Part shown: positions 8,664 through 16,308 of the stretch, piece after piece
How positions within the stretch are numbered: position 1 is the stretch's first letter
Layout: each line of letters starts with the position of its first letter
Assembly: GCA_050949865.1 (NCBI GenBank)
Contig: JBMNGN010000003.1
Span: forward strand, 62,001 to 126,000
Reading direction: 5' to 3'
Source of the DNA: JBMNGN01 sp050949865
Lineage (GTDB): Bacteria > Bacillota > Syntrophomonadia > Syntrophomonadales > Syntrophomonadaceae
Length of the DNA stretch: 64,000 nt
The notes under the pieces: generated by a model
What the model saw: only the letters and a program-made list of their open reading frames with translations
Told to the model about the DNA's origin: nothing
The model's database searches: none
Translations under genes and position numbers: made by a program

Positions 8664-9419
8664 TCAGTTGTTGGTTGAAAAGCCGCCATTTACTGGAATT
8701 ACCTGGCCGGTAATAAAACTGGCCTTATCAGAAGACAAGAAGGCTACCATGTAGGCCACATCTTCCGGCAAACCCAATCGTCTTAGGGGGTATAGCTTCA
8801 CCATTTTTGCTTCAGTTTCCGGGGTCAGATATTTGGCCATGAGGGGGGTCTTGACGGCTGCCAAGGAAACACAGTTTACATTTATTCCGTCTTTACCCAC
8901 ATCTTTGGCTAATGCCCGGCTGAAACCGATTGCTCCAGCTTTAGCTGCCGAGTAAATAGGCAGACCCGGTTCCCCGGTACGACCAGCGTCTGAAACTATG
9001 GTGATGATTTTTCCGTATTTTCGTTCAATCATTTCATCTATTACCGCCTTGGTGCAGTACAAAGGCCCATAAATATTGATACCGATATCTTTGGCCCAGT
9101 CTTCCGGGGTAGTCTTGGCAAACTTTTTTCCCACCCCATAACCGGCATTATTTATGAGGATATCAATGGGGCCAAAGGCTGACCGGACGGTTTGGACCAT
9201 CTTCTCAACCTGGCGGGGGTCAAGTATATCAGCCTTTATGGCCATGGCTTTGTATCCCTCATCGGTAAGCCTTTGTGCAGCGGCTTGGGCAGTATTTCCG
9301 TCAATGTCTACTACCGCCACACTGGCACCTTCCTGGCAAAAAACCTTGCATATTTCTGCTCCTATTCCACGGCCGCCGCCGGTTACTATGGCAGTCTTCC
9401 CATTCAAAATATTTTCCAT
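8664..9419 (-). CDS. short-chain dehydrogenase/reductase
   Basis: A 251-residue classical SDR with the cofactor motif TGGGRGIG (residues ~14-21), NNAG near residue 90, catalytic Ser in IVSDAGR and the YSAAK pair near residue 155, and the ending GQVIPVNGGF typical of FabG-like enzymes. The acidic residue in VVDIDG after the second strand suggests NAD rather than NADP. In this operon it would be an NAD-linked 3-hydroxyacyl-CoA dehydrogenase or a similar alcohol dehydrogenase, since no HAD-type enzyme is in this operon. That role is inferred from context. GGAG lies eight bases before the ATG. Confidence 0.88.
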   Translation of the reverse strand: MENILNGKTAIVTGGGRGIGAEICKVFCQEGASVAVVDIDGNTAQAAAQRLTDEGYKAMAIKADILDPRQVEKMVQTVRSAFGPIDILINNAGYGVGKKFAKTTPEDWAKDIGINIYGPLYCTKAVIDEMIERKYGKIITIVSDAGRTGEPGLPIYSAAKAGAIGFSRALAKDVGKDGINVNCVSLAAVKTPLMAKYLTPETEAKMVKLYPLRRLGLPEDVAYMVAFLSSDKASFITGQVIPVNGGFSTNN

Positions 9420-9448
9420 TAGTACATCTCCTTTCCTGTTAAAGGGGT

Positions 9449-10240
9449 CTATAGGCCTCTGAACACTGGTTTGCGCTTTTCTACAAAAGCCTTCATACCT
9501 TCCAGCCTATCCTCAGTAGTAATCAAGAGGGTAGCACATTGGGCTTCATACTCCAGGGCATCATTAAGAGGCATTTCTATGCCCCGGTTTATAGCCGCCT
9601 TGGCCATCTTCAGGGTCAAAGGAGGTAAATCGATAAAAGCGGAGGCCAGCTTGTTTGCTTCGCTGATTAGTTCGTCCACCGGCACTACTTTGTCTACTAA
9701 CCCGATCTGCAGGGCTTCCTGAGCGTTCAGGATTTTTCCCAGGAGAATCATTTCCTTGGCCTTGGATATACCCACCAGCCGAGGCAGCCTTTGGGTTCCC
9801 CCGCCCGCAGGGATCATTCCAATCCTTACTTCAGAAAGGGCTATTTTAAGAGATTCAGAAGCTATCCTAAAGTCACAGGCCAGGGCTAGTTCACAGCCTC
9901 CTCCCATTGCTGGTCCGCTCATGGCAGCAATGGTAGGCTTGGAAAGATTATCGAGCTTATTGAATATTAGCCGGGATTGCTGAAAACGCTGGTAGACTCT
10001 TATGGGGCTTACTGCCTGGCTTTTGACACTGGCTTTGATATCGGCTCCTGCACAGAAGCATTTGGGTCCTCCGGTAAGAATCATAGCTCTTATCTGGGGA
10101 TCTGTCTCAACCGCTGACAGGACTTGATCAAGCTCTTCCTGTATCCGGTTGTTCAATGCATTCATAACTTCAGGCCGGTTCAAAGTTACCAAAGCTATCC
10201 CATCGTTAATCTCGAAAATCAGGTCTTGATAATCGGACAT
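9449..10240 (-). CDS. enoyl-CoA hydratase
   Basis: A 263-residue crotonase-family enzyme that hydrates trans-2-enoyl-CoA. The oxyanion-hole segment (KCFCAGADIK) and both catalytic glutamates are present: GGGCELAL and ALSEVRIGMIP. It is therefore expected to be a true hydratase. The ATG at 10240 follows GAGGAGGTG at seven bases; an in-frame ATG at 10258 lies upstream of that site. It lies between the thiolase and the SDR, 24 bp after the thiolase stop, in the operon read from 12977 to 7354. Confidence 0.93.
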   Translation of the reverse strand: MSDYQDLIFEINDGIALVTLNRPEVMNALNNRIQEELDQVLSAVETDPQIRAMILTGGPKCFCAGADIKASVKSQAVSPIRVYQRFQQSRLIFNKLDNLSKPTIAAMSGPAMGGGCELALACDFRIASESLKIALSEVRIGMIPAGGGTQRLPRLVGISKAKEMILLGKILNAQEALQIGLVDKVVPVDELISEANKLASAFIDLPPLTLKMAKAAINRGIEMPLNDALEYEAQCATLLITTEDRLEGMKAFVEKRKPVFRGL

Positions 10241-10264
10241 TATTGCACCTCCTCGCATTATCTT

Positions 10265-11383
10265 CTATAAGGTGAAAATGTTTACGCTGCATACCCCCCC
10301 CGCTCCCTGGGTATGGGTAAGCCCTACCTTGGGATTATTCACCTGACGGCCTTTGGCTTCTTGTCTTAACTGCCACACTATCTCAGAAACCTGGGCAACT
10401 CCAGTCATGCCTAGCGGATGGCCACGGGACTGGAGCCCACCGCTGGGATTAACCGCTATGTCACCGGTAATCTGGGTATGGCCTTCCTCCAGGAAGCGTC
10501 CCCCTTCTCCTTCCGGGCAGAATCCCAGGGCTTCATAGTGCAGGATTTCTCCAATGGTAAATGCATCATGCACTTCGGCTACATCTATATCTTTGGGTGA
10601 TACTCCCGCCATTTCATAAGCAGCTTTACCGGTGCGAATGGTCAAGTCCTCAGGGGGCATTCCATATACCATGGTTTTCAACGCAGAACCGGCGCAAAAT
10701 ACCTTGGGTTTGGAATTATACCTTCTTACCAAATTTTCAGCACAAATGACGGCGGCAGCTGCTCCATCGCTGTTAGGACAACACATAAGCAGGGTGATGG
10801 GATCGCAAATCATGCGTGAACCCAGCACTTGTTCGATTGTGAATTCCTTGCGTATGTGGGCATAGGGATTCAAGACCCCATTACGCTTGTTCTTCACCCC
10901 TACCAGGGCCAACTGCTCCTTGGTGGTGCCGTATTTATGCATATGTTCGTTAGCCATCAGTGCATACAGCGAAGGCATAATATTCATTCCCAAAAGCATA
11001 TCAAGGTTGCCCTTATCTCCGGCTCCTCCCAATACTCCGATGCCACTAATCTTTTCCACCCCTATTACCAGGGCAATGTCATATACCCCATTGGCCACGG
11101 CCAGCCAGGCCTCACGAATGGCAGTAGAACCACTGGCGCAGGCGTTTTCCACGTTCAGCATAGGAACACCGGTGAGCCCGATTTTTTCGCATATTACTTC
11201 TGCTAAAGAAGCAGCTGGTGCAACATGGGAACAATAAACTGCATCGATATCTTTAAAGGGTACGCCGGAATCATCTAGGGCATTCAATATTGCTGTCAGA
11301 GCTATCTCGCTGGTTTCTTTATCCTTCCAGGTGCCGCAAGGGTGCATGCCTACTCCGGCTACAACTACTTTTCTCAAATTCAT
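10265..11383 (-). CDS. SCP-x type thiolase
   Basis: A 372-residue thiolase of the SCP-x/acetyl-CoA acetyltransferase group. The nucleophile is Cys82 in ENACASGS, with EVHDAF and the SRGHPLGMTG histidine loop near residues 315-325. Near the C-terminus, THTQGAGG takes the place of the second catalytic cysteine motif of FadA-type thiolases. It would cleave 3-oxoacyl-CoA with CoA. The adjacent DUF35 zinc-ribbon gene ends 9 bp before it, and such thiolases are known to work as complexes with DUF35 partners (for example BbsB with BbsA). The ATG is preceded by AAAGGGGG at very short spacing. Confidence 0.9.
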   Translation of the reverse strand: MNLRKVVVAGVGMHPCGTWKDKETSEIALTAILNALDDSGVPFKDIDAVYCSHVAPAASLAEVICEKIGLTGVPMLNVENACASGSTAIREAWLAVANGVYDIALVIGVEKISGIGVLGGAGDKGNLDMLLGMNIMPSLYALMANEHMHKYGTTKEQLALVGVKNKRNGVLNPYAHIRKEFTIEQVLGSRMICDPITLLMCCPNSDGAAAAVICAENLVRRYNSKPKVFCAGSALKTMVYGMPPEDLTIRTGKAAYEMAGVSPKDIDVAEVHDAFTIGEILHYEALGFCPEGEGGRFLEEGHTQITGDIAVNPSGGLQSRGHPLGMTGVAQVSEIVWQLRQEAKGRQVNNPKVGLTHTQGAGGVCSVNIFTL

Positions 11384-11392
11384 TACCCCCTT

Positions 11393-11815
11393 TTAACCTT
11401 CAATTAATTTAAACATGTGAGCTATTACTTCATCGCCCTCTTGGTTTTCGTAGATCTTTTGTGCGATACACTCAACCCGCGCACCAATAGGTACATTATT
11501 GGGATCACATCCGGTTAGGTGGGTACTGCATTTGCCTCCGCCATCCAGAAGCACCACTACAATAATGTAAGGCAGCTCACCCTTCCATAATGGGTTTGGA
11601 GTTCTAACCACGGTGAAGGTTTTGATAGTACCGGTTCTGGATAAAAAAACCCGGTTTAATCCCCTGGTACTGCACTTAGGACATATGTTTCGCTGGGGAA
11701 AGAATTTTTCCCCGCAGGTTGGGCACTCGCTGCCCACCAGCTGGATTTCGTTTCCTTTTCCGGTATATTCAAATATGCCTTCCTTAATGGGGACTTGTTT
11801 TTTTACGTTCTCCAA
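11393..11815 (-). CDS. DUF35 zinc-ribbon/OB-fold partner of the thiolase
   Basis: A 140-residue protein with a rubredoxin-like four-cysteine ribbon (CPTC, then CPKC 14 residues later, about residues 32-50) and a C-terminal OB fold. Family members bind acyl-CoA and act as subunits of SCP-x-like thiolases or HMG-CoA synthases. The start is judged to be the TTG at 11815, because AAAGGAGGG ends six bases before it. The in-frame ATG at 11836 lies upstream of that site and overlaps the preceding gene. It sits directly between the acyl-CoA dehydrogenase and the thiolase. Confidence 0.88.
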   Translation of the reverse strand: MENVKKQVPIKEGIFEYTGKGNEIQLVGSECPTCGEKFFPQRNICPKCSTRGLNRVFLSRTGTIKTFTVVRTPNPLWKGELPYIIVVVLLDGGGKCSTHLTGCDPNNVPIGARVECIAQKIYENQEGDEVIAHMFKLIEG

Positions 11816-11828
11816 AACTATCCCTCCT

Positions 11829-12977
11829 TTAATCAAATGACCTTAATCCGGTCAATTCCCGGCCGATCACCAGTTTCTGAATCTCAGTGGTACCATCAGG
11901 AATGGTAGTCATCCTGGCCAAGCGGAATAAGCCCTCTATCGGATACTCAGTAGTTAACCCATAGGCTCCATGAATCTGAACGGCCTTAGAGGTAACCCGG
12001 ACCGCAGCCTCTGTAGCATAGAACTTGGCCATGGAAGAATAGGAGTTTATAAACAGCCCGGCATCAATAACGCTCAGGGCTTTGTAAACCAGCAGCCGGG
12101 CGGCCTCAGTTTCGGCTGCCATTTCGGCGATCATTTCTTGGATTAGCTGGAAGCTCCCGATAGGTTTGCCAAACTGCTTCCTCTCTTTGGCATATTGAAT
12201 GGAATATTCCAGAGCCTGCTGGCAGATGTGTACGGCTCCCATACCAACGAAACAACGAGCTGCCTGGAAACCTCTCATGGTATCCTTCAGTCCGGCATTG
12301 GATTCGCCAATAAGGTTTTCCTTGGGTACCCGGCAGTCAGTAAATATAAGTTCACCCAGTGATGACTCCCCGGCCAGGGTTTTTATAGTACGGACTTCGA
12401 AGGGAGATTCCTTTTTGTCAACAATAAACCGGGCTAGTCCTTTTGCTCCTTTAGAACGATCCAGGGATGCCACTACAATAGCGATATCTGCAATGCCAGC
12501 ATTGGTAATAAATACCTTGGTCCCGTTGAGCACATAATGATTCTTATCGAGAAAGGCCCGGGTCTCTATCATGGCCGGATTCGAACCTACATTGGGTTCG
12601 GTAATAGCAGTACAGCCAATCTTGTCTGCACTTAATAGGTCAGGCAGATACTTGGCACGCTGCTCATCCGTCCCCCAGACCGAAATGGATTTGGCCACAC
12701 CGCTGGAGATCATAATTACGGAATTGATAGCCCGGTCAATCTGTTCATACACCAGTCCCCAGGTCAGGTAATCCATACCAGCTCCGCCGTGCTCTTGAGG
12801 GATAACATTGCCCATTATCCCTAAGGGGACCGTCTTTTTCACCAATTCCTGGATGACGTCCTTGGGCATCGGTTCTCCCTTGGCCCGATATTGATCTGCA
12901 ACCGGGGTAATTTCCTTCTTCATTAACCTCTTAGTGGTTTCTACCAGAAGTTTCTGTTCTTCAGTTAACTTAAACAA
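11829..12977 (-). CDS. acyl-CoA dehydrogenase, standard length
   Basis: A 382-residue acyl-CoA dehydrogenase, first gene of the long operon. TAITEPNVGSNP (near residue 120) and KERKQFGKPIGSFQ mark the FAD and substrate region. At the usual catalytic-base position the motif reads IPDGTTEIQ, with Asp in place of the Glu of IYEGTSQIQ, and the alternative base position of isovaleryl-CoA dehydrogenase is also not acidic (GFQAARCF). The enzyme may therefore be adapted to an unusual substrate. The start is probably the TTG at 12977 behind GGGGGTGAG; a TTG at 12992 lies upstream of that site. A sigma-54 promoter lies about 175 bp upstream. Confidence 0.9.
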   Translation of the reverse strand: MFKLTEEQKLLVETTKRLMKKEITPVADQYRAKGEPMPKDVIQELVKKTVPLGIMGNVIPQEHGGAGMDYLTWGLVYEQIDRAINSVIMISSGVAKSISVWGTDEQRAKYLPDLLSADKIGCTAITEPNVGSNPAMIETRAFLDKNHYVLNGTKVFITNAGIADIAIVVASLDRSKGAKGLARFIVDKKESPFEVRTIKTLAGESSLGELIFTDCRVPKENLIGESNAGLKDTMRGFQAARCFVGMGAVHICQQALEYSIQYAKERKQFGKPIGSFQLIQEMIAEMAAETEAARLLVYKALSVIDAGLFINSYSSMAKFYATEAAVRVTSKAVQIHGAYGLTTEYPIEGLFRLARMTTIPDGTTEIQKLVIGRELTGLRSFD

Positions 12978-13152
12978 ACGCTCACCCCCCAAAATAATTG
13001 CTTAGATGTCTTCTTGACTAAAAACACATCCCTCAACCTTGCAGGTAAGCTGAACAAGTAATCCTTTTTTTAAAAAACACAAGCCTCCTCTTTTGTCAGT
13101 TTTGTTATGCATTTTTTCTGCATAAGGTTGATTATCTTTGCCTAAGGCTTTA

Positions 13153-13168
13153 TGCAATAAAGATGCCA
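13153..13168 (-). promoter_or_regulatory. sigma-54 (-24/-12) promoter of the seven-frame beta-oxidation operon
   Basis: The minus strand reads TGGCATCTTTATTGCA: GG and GC correctly spaced, the TTGCA part exact, two mismatches in the -24 block. Transcription would start near 13141 and run to 7354 through the dehydrogenase, DUF35, thiolase, hydratase, SDR, Cys-rich frame and FMN oxidoreductase. Confidence 0.7.
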
Positions 13169-13328
13169 TTAACAACACCAACCTGGAATTATATTCCTGA
13201 ACTTATTAAATATGTATAAACACCAATCTGGAATGCCTTTACCTGATGCGGATGAAGGGGGTGAAATGTTCCATAGCCGCTGGTTTTCTCTTTTCAATAA
13301 GGAGCCTGAGTCAAAACGGCAAACGCCT

Positions 13329-13345
13329 TGGCACAACCTGTGCCA
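13329..13345. promoter_or_regulatory. enhancer-like palindrome, copy 3
   Basis: TGGCAC-AACCT-GTGCCA, extended to TTGGCACAACCTGTGCCAA, is a perfect inverted repeat about 160 bp upstream of the sigma-54 promoter at 13153. It shares the 6-5-6 layout of the copies at 4700 and 7167. It could instead be a hairpin in the leader of the plus-strand GH18 gene, since other hairpins follow it. Confidence 0.6.
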
Positions 13346-13399
13346 ATATGGCCCACGTCTTTTGACTACCGCCAAGGGTCCAAAAGATCCATTAACCTG

Positions 13400-13421
13400 T
13401 GCCCATCAAGGGCATTTTTTT
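13400..13421 (+). terminator. intrinsic terminator in front of the GH18 gene
   Basis: TGCCC-ATCAA-GGGCA followed by TTTTTTT. Just before it (about 13358-13388) TCTTTTGAC pairs with GTCCAAAAGA. A terminator here with no supported plus-strand gene upstream suggests an attenuated leader for the GH18 gene. I could not match the leader to a known riboswitch class. An 82-codon plus-strand frame across this region is not supported. Confidence 0.6.
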
Positions 13422-13489
13422 GGGATTTTTTACTTAAAGGATATTAGGCAGGGCCTTTAGAATCTGGTATATGTACGGCAGTTTGGTTC

Positions 13490-14890
13490 TTGCTGGGAAA
13501 AGGAGAGGGGAGGTATCAGGACATAAAACTGAAGAGGGTTTTAGCAATGGTTTGTATAGTACTTATGGGTATTTTTCTCTTTACATATTACGGTTCAGCC
13601 AACCCTGAAATTAAGGTTACCATAAACAGCCGAAAATGCAGTTTCGAGCCCCCGCCATTGATAGTTAATGATCGGGTTATGGTTCCTCTAAGGTTTCTGG
13701 TGGAAAATGACAGTATTAAAGGACAGGTGAAATGGAAGGCAGAATCACAGGCGGTGACCATAATTGCCTGCGGTAAAACCATCAAGGTGGCAGTGGGCAG
13801 CCAAAAGGTAACAGTTGATGGCCAGTTCCATTCAGATTTGGACAGCCCGCCGTTTATACATATGGATAGAACCTACGTACCCATAAGAAATATTGTTGAA
13901 ATACTGGGCGGGCAGGTTGATTGGAATAATAGTGACCGGGAAGTTCTAATCCAGATTGAATCTGAACCGGAAGTTTTTGCCTATTACTACTACCGTTCAT
14001 TTGAAGAATTAAAAGCCAATATCGATTTGTTTACCAGTATTGCCTTTCGATGGTTTGAGACCAATGAAAAAGGTGAGCTGTTCTATGAGTACCAGGACAA
14101 TTATTCAGATATTCTTGCCTATTGCCGCGACCATGGAGTCAGTACTCATGCCAGCGTCGTTTTAATGGGGGCAGAACCGCTGCATGCGTTATTATCGAAC
14201 CAGAAGAATAGAGCTAGATTAATCGGCAATTTGCTTCATGAGGTTAAAAATAATCATTACGATGGAGTGAATATTGATTTTGAATTAATTGACCCCAAGG
14301 ATGCTGAAAAGTTTACAGCTTTTTTGCGTGAGCTGAAAACATCCCTGGGGCCGGACTACGTACTGTCAGTGGCGGTGTTTGCCCGGACTGGAAACGAGAA
14401 TTGGCCTACACCTTATCAATACCGGGAAATTGGCAAAATAGCTGATAAGGTTATTGTGATGGCCTATGATTACAGTTATAAAACAAGCGCTCCCGGTCCT
14501 ATAGCACCAATATGGTGGGTTAAACAGGTAATCGCTTACATGAGCAGTAATATTCCCAAGGAAAAGCTGCTGCTTGGCATGCCTACTTACGGTTATGACT
14601 GGAATTCAACCGGTAGTGCGGTGACGGTGACCCAATCCCGGCTGGCGGATTTAAAAAAGAAATATGAATTAAAGGAATACTTTGATAATGAAAGCATGAG
14701 TCCGTATTATACTTATGCAGACCATAAAGGCCAATATCATCAAATATGGCTGGAAAATGAAAAGAGCCTGCAAGAAAAATATGATCTGGCCGTAGAAAAT
14801 GGGTGGGGCGGAATATCCTTCTGGAGAATTGGCAACGGGTTTCGCGATTTATATGCTGTTTTGGAAAAGGAACAAAAGGGTGGTTATTAA
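13490..14890 (+). CDS. secreted GH18-family glycosidase with copper-amine-oxidase-like N-domain
   Basis: Up to 466 residues. A single membrane segment or signal (about residues 17-35) is followed by a copper amine oxidase N-terminal-like domain (MVPLRFLVE, later YVPIRNIVEILGG) and a GH18 barrel. The catalytic motif DGVNIDFE is present with Glu near residue 265. Such proteins in Firmicutes act on peptidoglycan or spore cortex, as in the YaaH type, so a cell-wall role outside the membrane is likely. The start is uncertain: the TTG at 13490 lacks a ribosome site, while the ATG at 13547 has GAAGAGGG upstream but would remove the basic KLKR of the signal. Confidence 0.85.
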   Translation: MLGKGEGRYQDIKLKRVLAMVCIVLMGIFLFTYYGSANPEIKVTINSRKCSFEPPPLIVNDRVMVPLRFLVENDSIKGQVKWKAESQAVTIIACGKTIKVAVGSQKVTVDGQFHSDLDSPPFIHMDRTYVPIRNIVEILGGQVDWNNSDREVLIQIESEPEVFAYYYYRSFEELKANIDLFTSIAFRWFETNEKGELFYEYQDNYSDILAYCRDHGVSTHASVVLMGAEPLHALLSNQKNRARLIGNLLHEVKNNHYDGVNIDFELIDPKDAEKFTAFLRELKTSLGPDYVLSVAVFARTGNENWPTPYQYREIGKIADKVIVMAYDYSYKTSAPGPIAPIWWVKQVIAYMSSNIPKEKLLLGMPTYGYDWNSTGSAVTVTQSRLADLKKKYELKEYFDNESMSPYYTYADHKGQYHQIWLENEKSLQEKYDLAVENGWGGISFWRIGNGFRDLYAVLEKEQKGGY

Positions 14891-14966
14891 TGCTGTATTC
14901 CTTGATTATTATTTGAAAGCCGTAGATTTAAGGTTTAAAATAAATGGATAGAGAACCCGGTAAAAT

Positions 14967-15000
14967 AATCCAAGGCGACTTCATAGTGGTCTTGGATTTT
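14967..15000 (+). terminator. hairpin after the GH18 gene
   Basis: AATCCAAG (14967-14974) pairs with CTTGGATT (14991-14998), followed by TT and an A/T-rich stretch, 77 bp past the GH18 stop. It is a moderate terminator candidate. Confidence 0.45.
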
Positions 15001-15042
15001 AAATTTATCCCGTGAAATGGCTAATAGTTAGGGGGGAGAATA

Positions 15043-15729
15043 GTGTCGGCTGAACAACCTGGGTTATTTGATGAGTTTCTCACTTTGGATAAAACAGACC
15101 TTCACAACCAGCAAACCCACAGGGAATACCAACCTGTTCTACCCGGCTTACAAAGTACGGACGCATTTTTGGAAATTGACAGTTTAAAAGACCTGCAAAA
15201 CCTGGTTGAGCATTGTCAGGAGTGCCGGCTTAGGGCAGGATGCACCCAGGTAGTCTTTGGCGAGGGAAACATTAATGCCAGGATGATGCTGGTGGGTGAG
15301 GGACCCGGTCATGATGAAGATATCCAGGGCCGGCCTTTTGTAGGAAAAGCAGGGCAGTTGTTGGATAAAATCCTTGCAGCCATCCAGATACCCAGGGAGG
15401 AAGTATATATATGTAATGTGGTTAAATGCCGTCCTCCGGGCAATAGGTTACCGGGTCCGGACGAAATACGCAGTTGCAGGAGCTATCTCGAAGCTCAAAT
15501 CAGGTTGATCAAGCCCAGAATTATAATCTGCCTCGGGACGACCGCCAGCCAATCGGTCATAGATCCAAAGGCTAAAGTGACTGCTATCAGGGGAATGTGG
15601 TGGTCCAGAAATGGGATCAGGATTATGGCTACCTTTCATCCAGCTGCTTTGTTGAGAAATCCTAGCTATAAAAGACCGGTATGGGAAGACTTCAAAAATA
15701 TTAAGGAAGCATACCAATTCCTTGATTAA
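15043..15729 (+). CDS. uracil-DNA glycosylase, family 4
   Basis: A 228-residue type 4 UDG that removes uracil from DNA in base excision repair. It has the iron-sulfur cysteines (CQEC near residue 58, then CNVVKCRPPGNR and the following CRSYL), the active-site segment GEGPGHDEDIQGRPFVG, and HPAALLRNP near the end. The first ~45 residues form a non-conserved leader. The GTG start follows GGGGGGAG at seven bases. The t6A genes follow about 50 bp later and may be cotranscribed. Confidence 0.93.
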   Translation: MSAEQPGLFDEFLTLDKTDLHNQQTHREYQPVLPGLQSTDAFLEIDSLKDLQNLVEHCQECRLRAGCTQVVFGEGNINARMMLVGEGPGHDEDIQGRPFVGKAGQLLDKILAAIQIPREEVYICNVVKCRPPGNRLPGPDEIRSCRSYLEAQIRLIKPRIIICLGTTASQSVIDPKAKVTAIRGMWWSRNGIRIMATFHPAALLRNPSYKRPVWEDFKNIKEAYQFLD

Positions 15730-15777
15730 TCTTTTGTATGTTACAGGTCATCCCTGTATTAATCTAGCCTGGTTTGA

Positions 15778-16308
15778 ATGAAACCGTCGGTTCAAGGTAA
15801 CACTTATTACCAAAACAGGGTGGGGTGGTATATCATCAAATTTAGGGTCGCAAGTGAAAACCAGATGGAACAACTCGGCTCTTCAATAGCCCGGGTACTT
15901 GAAAGCGGTGATGTGGTTTTGTTATTCGGGGAACTGGGGGTCGGTAAAACCACCTTGGTTCGGGGTATTGCCCGCGGGCTGGGTTTTGAAGGCATAGTTA
16001 ACAGCCCCAGCTTTACCTTAATGAATATATATGATACCATACCGGTTATATATCACTTTGATTTTTACCGTTTATCCATTTCTGAGGTTGAGGATCTGGG
16101 TTTGGAAGATTACCTGGAAAAGGATGGTATTTGTATTATTGAATGGCCGCAAAATGCTAACTTAATTTCCGTAGAGGGATTTTATATTCATATAGATTTA
16201 ATCGATGGGGATTACGATCTTGGCCGCCAGGTATTTATTGAAGCCAGAGGGGATGAGCATAATAATCGGTTAGGGAGGCTTAGTGCCTATGTTGATTCTG
16301 GCAGTTGA
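15778..16308 (+). CDS. tsaE: tRNA t6A biosynthesis ATPase TsaE
   Basis: Up to 176 residues. It has the P-loop GELGVGKTT (near residue 53), the threonine in NSPSFTLMNIY, HFDFYRL and EWPQNA, all diagnostic of TsaE, the ATPase that works with TsaB and TsaD to make the N6-threonylcarbamoyl-adenosine modification at tRNA position 37. The first ~20 residues do not look conserved, and no clear ribosome site precedes the ATG. A start within a few codons before the YIIKFRV segment is possible, for example the GTG at 15820. The 3' end overlaps tsaB. Confidence 0.92.
   Translation: MKPSVQGNTYYQNRVGWYIIKFRVASENQMEQLGSSIARVLESGDVVLLFGELGVGKTTLVRGIARGLGFEGIVNSPSFTLMNIYDTIPVIYHFDFYRLSISEVEDLGLEDYLEKDGICIIEWPQNANLISVEGFYIHIDLIDGDYDLGRQVFIEARGDEHNNRLGRLSAYVDSGS

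Noticed and set aside
10829..11237. Open frames of 116-125 codons opposite the thiolase gene
   Set aside because: They are antisense to a clearly conserved gene, lack ribosome sites and show no family features.
13212..13460. 82-codon plus-strand open frame upstream of the GH18 gene
   Set aside because: It runs through the enhancer palindrome and the T-run terminator, has no ribosome site and a non-protein-like composition.
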